The position numbers were made by a program, and so were the translations under genes. Below, piece by piece: positions 47,401-60,100 of a stretch of DNA of 64,000 nucleotides. Positions within the stretch are counted from its first letter, which is position 1. Every line of letters begins with the position of its first letter. The notes below the pieces were generated by a model, which was not told where the DNA came from, made no database searches, and saw only the letters and a list, made by a program, of their open reading frames with translations. Source of the stretch: Dryomyza anilis (taxonomy: Eukaryota; Arthropoda; Insecta; Diptera; Dryomyzidae). The stretch covers positions 2,108,001-2,172,000 of the forward strand of contig OX638131.1 in NCBI GenBank assembly GCA_951804985.1, written 5' to 3'.

Positions 47401-48133
47401 CCACAACAATGCAAACATGGGTTCACCAGCGTCTGATGCAGTAATGTCAACGCCAACATTTACAATGTCCAGTCCAACTATACGTTATATGCGTCCAGCG
47501 CTCTTGCCAGGATCTGGTGATTCTATACATTCACCATCTTCGTCAAATCCTCCAGAGCCATATATTCCAATACTACATGTACGCAGAGATCTTCATTCCA
47601 AGCAATTGCCACCGCCAGGATTATTAAACGCATCGACCGTCGGAATACTGGAACCTATAAAATCTCCTTCCTTATCGCAACCACAACATTCACCTTTAGA
47701 AGCTGTACCCAGTTTTCTCGGATCTATTCCGATTCGAAAACGACCAGTTGGCATTGAAGGCCATGATCGAAACCTCTTAAATCAGCAACGTTCCTTTGCC
47801 ATTAATCAAAATATGGTTGCTCTAAATATGACACGTTCACATGTTCATTCAATGCATTCCTCGTGGAAGCCTTCAGCACTACCACCGGTTCCATCAAAAT
47901 CAGTAGGATTAGTTTTACCACAGCCAACGCCCACCTGTATCTCGGAAGAAAGCAATCCCGCCTCAGAAACTTCGTCATCATCTAGCGCAACGTATATTCT
48001 ATCGAATGTAAAACATCAGGAGCCATCAATGTCACAGCCGTCTTCAGTGCTCGTAGCATCGCCTCCACCTCCGCCGCAAAATCAGCCGCCCAAACGAACA
48101 GGCTTCAGCATAGAAGATATAATGAGACGTTGA
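44404..48133 (+). CDS. bowl: Bowl, odd-skipped-family C2H2 zinc-finger transcription factor
   Basis: Two coding exons, 44404-45251 and 46639-48133, join with phase 2 inside finger 2 (CACAG|GTAGGT ... TTTGCAG|ATACATT) to give 780 residues. Five adjacent C2H2 fingers span about residues 236-370: [40 protein letters not shown] and [10 protein letters not shown]. The first four match the odd-skipped family core almost residue for residue. Five fingers and about 780 residues fit bowl (744 in Drosophila) rather than odd (four fingers, about 390) or drm (two). The C-terminus FSIEDIMRR is an eh1-type Groucho-binding motif. Low-complexity Ala/Gly/Pro regions precede the fingers and an acidic stretch follows them. 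In flies bowl acts in the nucleus downstream of the Lines/Drm switch in gut, leg-joint and epidermal patterning. sob is the main alternative. Confidence 0.92.
45846..46580 (-). mobile_element. Non-LTR retrotransposon fragment (copy B), antisense in the bowl intron
   Basis: On the minus strand 46206-46568 reads [23 protein letters not shown], part of a reverse-transcriptase domain, then jumps to [26 protein letters not shown]. The FADD catalytic block present in copy A is therefore deleted. 45926-46168 gives the downstream tail ([30 protein letters not shown]). It is defective and 5'-truncated; family is probably jockey/I-type. Confidence 0.75.
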
Positions 48134-48689
48134 AAAGAGTGTTGACGATAGATAGTCTACAAGACGACTTTAGATTCGTCGGAAATTTGAATTTCAAAGA
48201 AAGTACGAATTATAAAGTATTTAGTAAAAAAAACGTTATCTTAATTAATTGTAGCTATCTCATTATTATTAGAGTATTAGGTAATTATAATTATTCGGAC
48301 TCAATAGTCTACTTATAATATTAATGAAAGACCTAGCTATGAATGTAGTACATATCAAAATGAACTTTTAATGGGTCTCTTCACGTAAAAAGTTTAGAAT
48401 AGCTATTAGTTATAATCGCACTATAAGCTGCTAATTTTACGTACTTTAACCTCTTGAAAAATCGTATTATATAAAAGTATCTGTAAGTTTGCATAAGTAT
48501 CTGATAAATTGTTTGTAGTATCTAGTTTTTAAATTTTAGTTGGTGTGCATTAAGTATTTTCCTAATGACGACTTGCCGGACACAAAGTGTTCTCCGATTT
48601 ATGGTTCATATATTAGATCTAAGCAGTAGTTTATTGACAATGTCTTCCTTTGTAAACATATTTTAAGATTCAAATTTAAAGCAGTTTTA

Positions 48690-48710
48690 AATAAATAAAT
48701 AATTAAATAA
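48690..48710 (+). terminator. bowl: Poly(A) signal cluster of bowl
   Basis: Overlapping AATAAA hexamers follow about 560 bases of AT-rich sequence after the stop codon, which fits a normal 3' UTR. 48134-48690 contains no other gene. Confidence 0.55.
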
Positions 48711-49020
48711 AATTTGACATCAATATTTTATTACTATTTTTCAGCTGAATCACCCTACAATCTTTCATCAGCAGCACGTAAAATGATATCATATTTTTTG
48801 TCATGAAATGCGGCGCGTGAAGGTTTTTTATGAGCATTTTTCTTACCGCAAACAATCGTGATAAGAGACGTGATGAAGACGTGCTACAAAAATTGTTTAC
48901 CTACCAAATAATCTTTTTTGAATCGGTGAATTTTTGCAAATTACCGCTTTTTTGAGGGTTGTCATGGGTATTTACACCTCACACAACATGACTTTCACAA
49001 ATTAAATTTGAATTTTATTT

Positions 49021-49440
49021 TTATACCCAACACTAAAAATGAAAGGGTATATTCATGTATATATTCCAAGAGTACCATGTCTCGGAGACCTTCGATACCT
49101 CGAATCTTTCTCGAATAACTTCGATAAAAAGTTCGATCTCGTTGCTTTCTCAATTCTAATTTTTAGCATTTTTCGTACATTCAAATTCTTTGACAAGATA
49201 CGATATTTAAACATATATCAATCGATATCGCAGTTTTTTCGCATTTTTTTTCTTCGATATCGTTCTGATTTCGAAAAATTTCTAGTATCGAGAAAACTAC
49301 GACAGAACGTTCTTACCTACCATGTAGCTCCAATTTAACGCTCGATATCGTTACGAAAACGGATCCGATATCGTGTGATTTCTACATCTATTCGCATTGA
49401 CCTCGTAACGATATCGGTATACTGGATTCTTGTGAAAAAT
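49021..49440. repeat. CGATATCG-rich repeat with TATACCC start
   Basis: It starts TTATACCCAACACTAAAAATGAAAGGGTATA, similar to the ends of the elements at 50392 and 53690, and then carries many CGATATCG words. The 99-codon frame at 49039-49338 lacks any recognisable domain and is treated as repeat-derived. Confidence 0.4.
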
Positions 49441-50391
49441 AATAAAAGATTTTATTAAACTGGTATGAATACGATGAAATTTAGTTTCAAAATGTTTTAA
49501 CCAATAAGTAATTCTCAGTTTGGAATTGAACCAAAGCTGTACACGAACACCCCCTCCTATATATGTAACCTGAACCTCAAATATGACAAATTTTATAAAG
49601 TACTTAAGTTATACTGTAAAAGTTTTCGTTTAATAGTACTACATAGAAAAATGAACGTTATCCGCCCTCATTTACATTTCAAGGGAATTTATTTTACAAT
49701 AATTTCCGCAAATAAAATCTAGTTTATTTTATAAAATGGTGGATATCTTTAATACGAGATAACGAAAAACTGACAAGGGAATTATAAAGAAGCTTTATAA
49801 GTCTCATAATTCCAATTCCTAAAAGCATTCACCTAAAGTGGCATATGAAATCAATAATCATCAAAGTCTATTGAAAAATAATAAAAATATGTTGCAAATT
49901 TAAAATTTAGTACTTTTATACCGAAATTTCCTTTCGGGATTTTCGGTACTGATTTCAGAAGCATTTTATATCAAAATAAAAATAAAATTACATGCAGGAA
50001 AAAAGTTACAAATATTTTAAGTCATTGAATTTATTTTTCTACACGGAGGAAAATAACATGGAAACATGTTTCGGAGAACTGCAACAAATAGTTTTTATTA
50101 GAGATCAGAAATAAATTTAATTGGTCTCATTTATAAAGAATTTGTTGTTGTTGATTGGAGAAACATAAAGATTTTTTGTTGGTAAATGGTGATTTCGAAG
50201 ATTGCGTAGATCTTGTCGTCCAAATTTTTGTTTTTATCAACAGTGTTGTTTCTGTGGAATATATTTATTTTTTCTGGAAATGGTAATGTAGTCCAAGATA
50301 TTTTTTAATACATTTTTCGAGCATTTTCGAACAGTCGAATATTTTTTTGGAAAATGGTGATTTTAAAACAGTGTTTTTTTGTCGAATATTT

Positions 50392-50812
50392 ATACCCTAC
50401 ACTCATACAGGGTATATTGAGTTTGTGTAGATATTCTAACGCCCCTTAGGCGTCGTGACCGGTAAGAAAAAGTATATATATTCTTGATCAGGATCCCGAT
50501 CCGAGTCCATTTAGCCATGTCCGTGTGTCCGTCTGTCTGTCTGTCCGTCTGACTTCACCATAACTTGAGAAATACTGCTAATAACTTTGCGATTTATTGG
50601 TATTAAAGATATATATATTTTTTTTAGTTATAAAATTTATTTTATAGTTATATAATTTAAAAAGTAGTGTTAGAATTCACATAAAAATATGTGTTCCAAA
50701 AATGGGCGGATTCTTTTTTAAAAAATATCTTCCGACTTTTATCTGGTTTTATCAATAAGATTTTCAAAATCATGTATACAACCAATTATCCCACTAAATT
50801 ATACCAGTAATT
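50392..50812 (+). mobile_element. INE-1/DINE-1-like non-autonomous element
   Basis: It opens with TTTATACCCTACACTCATACAGGGTATA. It then shows AAGTATATATATTCTTGATCAGGATC and CCATGTCCGTGTGTCCGTCTGTCTG, which are the landmark blocks of Drosophila INE-1. The right boundary is approximate. Confidence 0.75.
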
Positions 50813-50814
50813 TA

Positions 50815-51110
50815 CCAGGTCGTGTGTTTTCTCGTTCTACTCGGGCATCAAACCAAGCCCACCCCTTCGTAGTCCACTCGACTCTCAACAGAACTACGCA
50901 TTATAGAGAGAATTCGTGCTTCAGTCGCACGACACGTTTGTGGAACAATCTCCCTGCGTCCGTTTTTCCCGACATTTTTGATTTTGGCAAATTGAAAACA
51001 AACATTCACCGACACTACTCCATCTTTCCCCCCTCCATTTAACCTATCATCCCTTCTTACGATCAACACTGTTCATTGCATGAATAGGGCGCATCCCCTG
51101 AGCGTTGGTT
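50815..51110 (+). mobile_element. Non-LTR retrotransposon 3' fragment (copy C)
   Basis: The frame reads FSRSTRASNQAHPFVVHSTL, then [15 protein letters not shown] and [20 protein letters not shown], the same tail as copies A and B. It is only about 300 bases long, a strong 5' truncation. Confidence 0.75.
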
Positions 51111-52369
51111 AATTTGTAAAAAAATAAAAATAAAACTCGTTTCTTTCGCAAAATGGTTTCGAACAATGTGTTGCTTTTGTCCTCCAAACATTGTTTTCCA
51201 AAATTTTTTAGTATTTTTGTTTTTATCGATTTTTTTTTTTGGTAAATGATAATTTCTATTGCTTATTTCGGCCATTGCGTTGTTTTAGTCGTCAAAAAAA
51301 AAATCTTTTAATATTTTTTTGTTTGAAAATTTTCGAACAAAGTTGTTTTTGTCGAATATATACAGTATGGTGACTTCAAAGATTGCGTTGATCTTGTCGT
51401 CCAAAATTTATAAAACAACATTTTTTTTTTGAAAATTTTCGAACAATTTTTGTCGATTTTTTTTTTTATTTAAAAAAAATGTCGACCATTGCTTTGTTTT
51501 TATCGTCCCAAATAGTTTTTAATAAGTTTTTTTTGTTCGAACATTTATGAAAAGTGTTGTTTTTGACCATTTTTTTTATAATTTTGGCATGTAGTTTTTT
51601 TTACATATATACCCAAATTGTAAAGCAAAAGTTATTTTGATATATTTTGTTAGCATTATATCTCTCATTGTTCAAGCGCAACTGTTCAAAAAATAAATTT
51701 TTATCTCAGACCGAAAACGAAATATTTCAATTATAAAGGTTTCTTACAGATCGAATTTGAAAATTTAAAAAAATAAAGGTTCCTTAAACATTTTTTTTAA
51801 TAAATGTTGGTTTATCACTGATTTATTAATTAAATGTTATTTAATAAGAGTTATAAAGGAACCTCCGAAAAGTTTAACCTTCATCTCTGACCTGATTTTT
51901 ATAAATTTTATATATAGATATATTTATATCTACAAACTATAAGTCTTTTTAGCAGAGCAATTATTTTCAACTGTGTATACGATTCCGTATTTTTCGGAAG
52001 ATATAACTCTAAAAATTCGGACAACTTGGATAACGGGAAAAGCTATTGTGAATTCAACAGTTTTTTGTGAATAAAAACGTTATAACGTTATACTTTGCGT
52101 TTGGTTCGTGTATAAGCTAAATAGAGTTTACAAGATCAGCCGGTACAAGCACCGCATTCACGAGGTGCCAAAGTCATAAACCTCCCACCCCACAAGCCAC
52201 CTCATCCATATACCACCAGCATACTACCAACAAACAAACCAGCAGAGAATGGGTTTAAAGCAACAGGTCAATAAACGTCGTTAAAGCCGCAAAGCAAAAA
52301 ACACACTGTAGTTTGTTGTTGTGCGGTGAGTCGGTGAGTAACGGCTGCTCAAAAGCTCGAAGCAATTAA

Positions 52370-53160
52370 GATACGACTGAGTCTCGCTACTCTCAGGCAC
52401 CACTCGCTTCAGAAGGTTTTCGACTGTCGGCCACTCCACTACTCGTCGTCGGTTCGTTCGTTGCCACCTGGTGCTAGCTACGTTTCTCGGTTTGAACTTA
52501 AAGTGAATAAGCGTTGTGATTGACCGCGCCTATAGAAAAACTCAGCACATTTGTGGCGTTTAATACGCGTCTTTTAGTGCGTTTTCGCAAAGTGCGCGTG
52601 TGAAAAACTAACGAATTTAATAAATAAAAGATCGTTTGTGCCTTGAAACAATGTAGAAAATCCGTTAAAACATTGGAAAAGTCAAAAATTTGAAGTAATT
52701 TTTTTCATTTTCAATTTTGTTGTGTGTTGGTGCGTCAGTGTTACCACACCAACACCCATACAAGCACAACAAAGAGCCAACGCGAAAAGCTCTCTGTTGT
52801 GCTCTTCCTCGACTTAAATTAACTGAGAGAATTTTGAAAATAACTTCGCGCTCCAACATTGCATGGAGTTCCGACACTGTATCCAATTGACGACGATGCA
52901 TTTGTGCTGAAAGCGTGACGTACTGCATAGGATCTGGATGAAATAATTAGTTAGCGGCCCTGTGTCCCAGTGGCTGCACATCTGCACATGCGGTTGTTGG
53001 CTTAAATCAGTCACTTTATGGCCAATAACCGTCAATGCAGAATGCGGCGACTGCGACGGTGACGGTGACACGAGGAACAGGCGCAGCGGATGCAAGCGAT
53101 TTAGCAGCGTCGTCGTGCATCCGTAGTTCGCGGCAGCGGTTCTTGACTTTGCATTTGAAA
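52370..53160 (+). promoter_or_regulatory. GC-raised leader-like block upstream of bark
   Basis: GC content rises with leader-like sequence (CGACTGTCGGCCACTCC, GCGACTGCGACGGTGACGG) between AT-rich repeats. It could be a distal first exon or promoter of bark, about 4 kb before its ATG, or a separate non-coding transcript. No coding frame is convincing. Confidence 0.3.
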
Positions 53161-53689
53161 AAAATAAAAAATTATGAAATTTTGAAATTATAAAATTAAA
53201 GTGAATCTATTCAATTCAGTTTTAATGAGCTCGAGTTTGGTTTACAAATTTAATTTATTCCATTTAAATTATATCACTCACCTGATGATTAAAAATTGAA
53301 TAGATTCAGAATTTTTTTTTTTTTTTTGGCAAACAAAATATTCTTCACTGCCTTTCTGCACCCAAAAAAAATACTGTATTAAAGTCATATAAAAATGTAT
53401 TTAAAATAACTACATTTGTAGTATTTTTTTATTTACAAAGTCGTTTGTTCTTGTTTCAACTGAATTGATTTACATGTTTTTTAGAAACAACCACATCAAT
53501 TTATAGAATTTCTATTAAAATGAAATTATTTCATAAAATAAAAATAACTACACACAGAAAAATCCTCTTTTGGCCTGAGGCTGGAAGAATGAACCAGTTG
53601 GGAAGGTCAGATCACATGGGAAAAATTGGTGTTATTATGATAGTTAGTATTATCAAAATTATAGTTGGCCTAAGCCGACTATAAATACC

Positions 53690-54258
53690 CTAGACATATG
53701 TGTGGTTACCATTCAAAGTGGTATCCTGGTCACCAGGGTATACGAATCCTGAAAATCACTACAATCTTTCAGTCGCTGAAGAATTTTCATTCATTTGATA
53801 CCCATATTTACAAATGGGTAGGTGTACGGAATTTCGATTTTTTTTTGTACCACAAGTCGTATCGGCGGAAAACATTATTTTCATGTATTTGAGCATGATT
53901 TCAATATCAATTTGATCAAAAAAGTTTACCTAAGCACGTATACAAAAAAATTGATCTGTAGATGTAAATTTAATATGAGGTATTTTTGAATATAAATGGT
54001 CAGATCACAGGTCACAATGGTCCGATCTCGCGCATACAGCGTAGGTATAATCTAAATTATAAGTTTCATTTATCTAACTCTTCAATTGTTTAAGTAGTAG
54101 GGATTTCAACAGACAGACGGACATCGCGAAATCGACTAAGGAGGTCATGCTGATCAAGAATATATATACTTTTCCATACCGGAGATGCTACCTTCTGGGT
54201 GTTACAAACGGCGTACCAAACTGAATATACCCTTTCACTCTTAGTGTAGGGTATAAAA
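53690..54258 (-). mobile_element. INE-1/DINE-1-like element, reverse orientation
   Basis: The right end TATACCCTTTCACTCTTAGTGTAGGGTATAAA and the inner block CTGATCAAGAATATATATACTTT are the reverse complements of the landmarks at 50392-50500, with CAGACAGACGGACAT between them. It is directly followed by a family B repeat. Confidence 0.7.
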
Positions 54259-54505
54259 AGTTAGTTCGGTTAAATCGAATGGTTTACACATTTGCTGTCG
54301 GAACTGCCATATTAGGCTATACACTTGAAATATTAGTCTATACACTCTCCTAATGTTTCTAAATCTGTACTAAATTGTTCTAAAACAGTTCGAAATTGGT
54401 TGCAGAACAAACTACAACTATTTTTATTTCGACAATAACAACTGAATAATCGGTTGAGAAACCCGAATAAGTTAGTTGGGCAAAGAGTTGGTTGGCGCAA
54501 CAATG
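54243..54505. repeat. Family B dispersed repeat copy
   Basis: TACACTTGAAATATTAGTCTATACACTC, TAAATTGTTCTAAAACAGTT, GACAATAACAACTGAATAATCGG and GTTGGTTGGCGCAAC match the order of blocks at 602-905 and 60268-60492. Confidence 0.55.
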
Positions 54506-55313
54506 GACGAGAAATTCTATATAAATATTCATAAAAATAACTCCATAATGCTTTGATGTTCACTACATTTTGTTTTTATCTTTTCTTTTAAAAAGATACT
54601 CAGCACAATTTTAAATAAATATTCCAACAAATTATTTTTTGGTGGAAAAAGCTATTTTAATGCAAACATTTTTTTTCCCAAAATTCCCATAATAATTATC
54701 TTTTTCGAAGGAAAAATATAAACAAAATGTAGTAAAACAAAGAATTATGTAGTTATTTTTATAAATATTAATAATAATTTCATTTTTATGAATATTTATT
54801 TAGAATTTCTCGTCCATTTTATCGCATTTAATCCCCAACATATTATGGTAAATTTACATCAGGTCCAACTCTTCATGTTCATCCATGTACGTCGTCCTCC
54901 ATTGAAGCTCTGTATCAAAGTCTAAGCATCGACACTTGCTACTAATGCAAAAATATTCGAAAAAACATGAACTGCGATTTGATTTCTGATTTAGTAAATA
55001 AAATTTTGTTCTTGAAAATATGTACAATAAACAAGGTCAAACTTCATATTTTGTATTTTGTAAAAACATATATTTAAATACATTTTACAGTAAAACCCAA
55101 TGATAAAAATACAAACGTATTGAAAATGCAGTGAAATTTTATATTTTAAGACATGTTGCAAAATCCCATCCAAATCGTAACTAAATTTCAAATTAGCCCA
55201 TTATTTTTGTTTCTTGAATTCGAATTTTCAATACAAAATAAATGTTTTGAATCCATTCATTTTGGCAATTATCACTCAATATTTGAGATTTCGATAGAAA
55301 TTAAATTTATTGA

Positions 55314-55935
55314 ATTTATCGCTAAAAACTCAATTTTCACTCAAAAATCAATTTTAACTAAAAATTCAATTTTTCACTGAAAATTAAATTTTTCACTAAA
55401 AATTCAATTTTTCACTAAAAATTCAATTTTTCACTAAAATTCAATTTTTCACTAAAAATTCAATTTTTCACTAAAAATTCAATTTTTCACTAAAATTTTA
55501 ATTTTTTACTTAAATTTTAATTTTTCACTAAAAATTCAATTTTCACTAAAAATTAAAATTTTCACAAAAATTCAATTTTTCACTAAAAATTCAATTTTTC
55601 ACTAAAATTTCAATTTTCACTAAAAATTCAATTTTTAACTAAAATATCAATTTATCACTAAAAATTCAAATTTTTACTAAAAATTCAACGTTTCACTTGA
55701 ATTCAAATTTTCAATAAAAATTAAAATGTTCACTAAACCTTTAAATTTTCACTAAAAATTAAAATTTTCATTTTTCAATTCAATTTTTCACTTCAAAATA
55801 AAATTTTTCACTCAAAATTCAATTTTTCACTAAAAATTCAATTTTTACTAAAAATACAAATTTTCACTAAAATTCAAATCTTCACTAAAAATAAATTTGT
55901 TTACTAAAAATTAAATTTTTCACTAAAAAAAAAGA
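55314..55935. repeat. AT-rich minisatellite, about 19-bp unit
   Basis: The unit TTTTTCACTAAAAATTCAA recurs about 30 times with small changes. The 75-codon frame at 55153-55380 merely runs into it. No gene is visible between 54510 and 56390. Confidence 0.85.
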
Positions 55936-56394
55936 ATTTTATACTAAACAATTCCAGAATCAAGTTTTTAGAATAATCAATACGTTTTTAATGGAATTCA
56001 GATGTACAAAATATAGTTAAAATGTAAAATAATCGGACATTTATTTCAGTACATGTCCGAATATTCGATCAAAATACGAAATATAGCTAAATTAACAAAT
56101 TTCAAAATAAAGTCAATTTCATTATACACCTAAAATAATATCGAACAATTTGATCAAAACAAGAAATATCGCTAATATGACAAACCTGTTTCGTTATCTT
56201 TATGATATCGTTAAGTTCGCTGAGAAGCCGAAGAAGATACAATAAAACCAAAAATACAGTCTATAAATTTCCTCAAGTATTGTCTCTCTTCCATAGTACG
56301 TTACAAAAGTTAACCTCTCCCCAGTAAAAGATCAAAGTTTGGATATTGTGTGTTTTAATTTATTAACAAAAAGATAGAATAGCATTTTGTAACG

Positions 56395-57100
56395 GTGCTG
56401 CGTCTCTTTTGGTTTCCGTTTAAAACGTGTATTCGGCAGTTACTACGGTACTCCCCCCTCCACCCCACATTGCATATGCAGCATATTCAAAATGTTGCAT
56501 ATGAAACATACGAAACTTCACAACGTCATCAACCAACCCGCAGTGTGTTTCTCAGTCAGTCAGTCAGGTATCGATAGATTCTTGGCTCCAATGGCCACTC
56601 ATATGTGTCATTCTACATTCCGCCGCGTGCGCCCTCGCGTCCCACCGTCTTTTACAGTTACGCCATGACTGCTGTGAATACAGTGCTTTCTTTTGTTGTT
56701 GTTATTGCTGGAGTTGCTTTTGTGCTGCGAACAGTCGTCGCTGGCTGTCGGCCGCCTGCATGGGAGTTAGTCACTCATAACGGTTCTTTGCGTACAGACC
56801 AACATTTCGTATCGGCGTTGCGGTGCGCAGTGCTTTCAATGCAAACAGCTGATAAAAACAAGTTAGAATCAATATAAAAAACACAATTTTTAATCGTAAT
56901 CGTTGCTTCAGACCTCAGCCATTTGTGAGTGCAATTTGACGAAATGCATCGTTGTTCGTTAATAAAAATAGTGATAACCGTGTCAGTGATCGAATAACAT
57001 AACCAACATAGATTATTTTCAGTTCGTAATGAAATTTTTGGTGCAAAGTGATATTTTTTAATTATAAGAAGCAGCCAACTTACGTCAGTCAGTCAACAAA
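56395..57100 (+). promoter_or_regulatory. bark: Probable proximal promoter and 5' UTR of bark
   Basis: A GC-raised block leads to the bark ATG at 57101 (context CAACAAAATGCG). It includes TCAGTCAGTCAG-type initiator-like words near 56560 and 57085 and a possible donor CAG|GTATCG at 56567. The exact start site is not resolved. Confidence 0.4.
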
Positions 57101-60100
57101 ATGCGCATCAAACGTCATCGGAGCTGTTGGCGTCTTTTTGACTGCATGACTGCCAAGAACTACTTTTTGTTGGCCATTTATTGGCTGTGCTCTGCGTATT
57201 TTTCTGCCGCAGCACAGGAACTCGAATTCGCCAGTCTGGATGGCGCCGCCACGCAATTGTTGCCAGCACCATCAATGATGTCATTCACAGAGTTGACGGG
57301 CGGCGAACTGGTGGGAGAGCGTATTTTACGCGCTGCTCATAGTCCTTATGTGGCACGCGAGGATATATTTGTGGCGAAAGGGGCCAAATTGATAATTGAA
57401 CCGGGAGTGACAATTGAATTTGCGCCTACAGTGGGCATCACTGTTTACGGAATACTACAGGCCGTGGTAAGTAGTAACAGTTAAGAGTATTTAATGGTAG
57501 TAAATAGTAGTAAATAATAGTAATAAGTAGTAGAATGTGACGACACCTGTAGTATTTCATTATTGATAACGTATGACAAAGTGTATGAGAAACACTTGTT
57601 ATCAAAATACAGTGCTTTTTGAGATAACAAATGTTGATAAAGTGCACATTCATAAATATGGGGGGAAGCCTTACATCTAAAAATTGCATTTTTTTTTGTT
57701 TAAATTCATACACAAAACATAGCCATAATAGATACACAGAAAACAATATTATGAATCATGTTCATAAACATGATCATTACTTTTAAAATCTTTGCACACA
57801 CTCAAAAAAAAATCGCTTAAAATCCTATTAGAATTTAGCAATATGACAGTTATTGATTTACATAAAATAAATAGTTACAAAAAAAAAAATATTTTTCATA
57901 TAAACTCAAAAAAAATGTATAGTATTTAATGGTATTTTACGATAGTTTATTCTATTGACTAATTTTAATAGTAAAAAACTATTAATTTTATGGTATTTTT
58001 CTGAGTGTAGTATTATGATCACGATATATATGAGTACCTACTGAATTATGATCATTAAGAATTTGTGCATAGCATTTATGAGTATTGAGTATTGGCATCA
58101 CAAAAATGTAAAACTCTTGCGGTGTTTAAAAAAATAAACAAAAAATAATGTCCACTTTAAAATAATTGTCGACTTTTGACATACGACTTTTGATTTACAT
58201 TTGAAATTCAGAATGTTTCATTTGATTTAAGAAATTTCCATTTTAAATTTAGAAATTTTCATTTTAAATTTAAATGGAAATTTCTGAATTTCAAATGGAC
58301 ATTTCAGAATTTCAAATGGAAAGTTTCTGAATTTCTAATGGAAATTTCTGAATTTCAATAGAAAATTTTTGATTTTCAAATGGAAATTTCTGAATTTCAT
58401 ATGAACATTTTCTGAATTTCAAATGGAAATTTCTGAATTTCACATGGAAATTTCTGAATTTCAATAGAAAATTTTTGAATTTCAAATGGAAATTTCTGAA
58501 TTTCAAATGAAAATTTCTGAATTTCATATGAACATTTTCTGAATTTCAAATGGATATTTCTGAATTTCAAATGGAAATTTGTGAGTTTCAAATGAAAATT
58601 TCTGAATTTCAATTGAAATTTTTTTAATTTCAAATGGAAATTTCTGAATTTCAAATGAAAATTTCTGAATTTCATATGAAAATTTTCTGAATTATAAATG
58701 GACATTTCTGAATTTCAAATGGACATTTCTGAATTTCAAATGGAAAATTTCTGAATTTCAAATGCATATTTCTGAATATCAAATGAAATTTTCTGAATTT
58801 CAAATGGAAATTTCTGAATTTCAATTGATGTCTTCTGAATTTCAATTGATCTTTTCTGAATAACATTAGTAAATGGTGTAGTTCTAGTGCTTTTATTCGC
58901 TCACCATTAGTTACTTATCAATTATAATCAATTAAATTAAAAATTAATCTATTAACACCCAAACACAAAAATATTGTATACATTTTTCTAATACAAATTC
59001 AAGTATTTGACAATGAATATTACATCTTATATAAAATATAAGAATCTTAATTGGCAGGCAATACGTTTTTATTTTAGACGATGAACTCGAGCCGTATGTT
59101 TGCATAAAGCTTAAATGCAGAAAAAGCACTACACTAAGGCAAAAATTTCATAAAAATGTTAAATAGAATAGTTATTGATTAATAGTACAAAAAAAATATT
59201 TATTTTTCAAAATAATTTCGTCGGTGATACTGCAAACCCGCCTATCTACATTTTCGACTACCTCTTATAAAATGAATTTTACAGAAGAAAAAAAAAACTA
59301 TTTTAAGGGCCAGTTTTTCAGTGCTAGTTGAACTTTGTTTGTGGTTTAAACTTCGTTTAAAATCAAAATCGATTTTTTCAGTGAACTTCAACCGTCGTTT
59401 AAACTTAGTTTAAACGACCGATGCTGATGGTTTAAACTACGTTTAAAATTTCAAAGTTTTTGACATGAATTTTTTTCACAACACTTTTCACTATTTTCTG
59501 TCGCTGCGCTGTTTCACAAATTATTATTAATTTATGTATTTTTGCACACTATGCTTTAAAAAAAGTCTCACGTGCACGTCAGTTGCTCGATCTGTTGAAT
59601 ATTGAAATTTAAATTTATTTTATTTTTCTGAAACAATTTTTGTATTTATTTAATTTTGAATGACATTTATCAGAAGTCAATATCGAGAGAATTATTTGTC
59701 ATTTGCCTGTGATGCCATATGTATTGTCTTGGTCTGTGTTCATTTTAAACTATCACTGAAAAACTGCTAACAAAATTAAACGACGTTTAATTTAATGAGA
59801 AGATTAATTAAACGGAGTTTAAACTACGTTTAAACGAGCACTGAAAAACTGGCCCTAAGTCTCAATTCTGCACTTACTTTATACAAAATTATATATGTAA
59901 TAACTTATAATGTCATTATCTATTTTATCCGATCAACATATCATTTAAAACCGGATTATAACACAAATTAGGCGTAATTTTAACATGCAGTTAGGCGGTT
60001 TTGCAGTATCATCGACGATTTAATAGTATATTGTAGTATTTAATGGTATTTTCTGATTAAAATAATAATTTATCAGCTTGACTAATTTTAATATAAAAAA

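Larger units (their letters stand above)
50040..51600. repeat. Diverged repeat array interrupted by two transposons
   Basis: A motif of the type GGTGATTTCGAAGATTGCGTAGATCTTGTCGTCCAA recurs near 50190, 51270 and 51365, with TTCGAACA.TGTTGTTTTTGTCG-like connectors. The INE-1-like element (50392) and retrotransposon copy C (50815) sit inside it. Confidence 0.4.

Noticed and set aside
49039..49338. 99-codon frame starting MKGYIHVYIPRVPCLGDL
   Set aside because: It lies in a CGATATCG-rich repeat that starts like an INE-1-type element; no recognisable domain.
56605..56877. 90-codon frame with a hydrophobic segment upstream of bark
   Set aside because: It falls in the presumed leader and ends before the bark ATG. 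It could be an upstream ORF, but there is no conserved feature to support a protein.
58312..58866. Three minus-strand frames of 64-102 codons
   Set aside because: They translate the 21-bp minisatellite (KFRNFHL repeats); no gene features.
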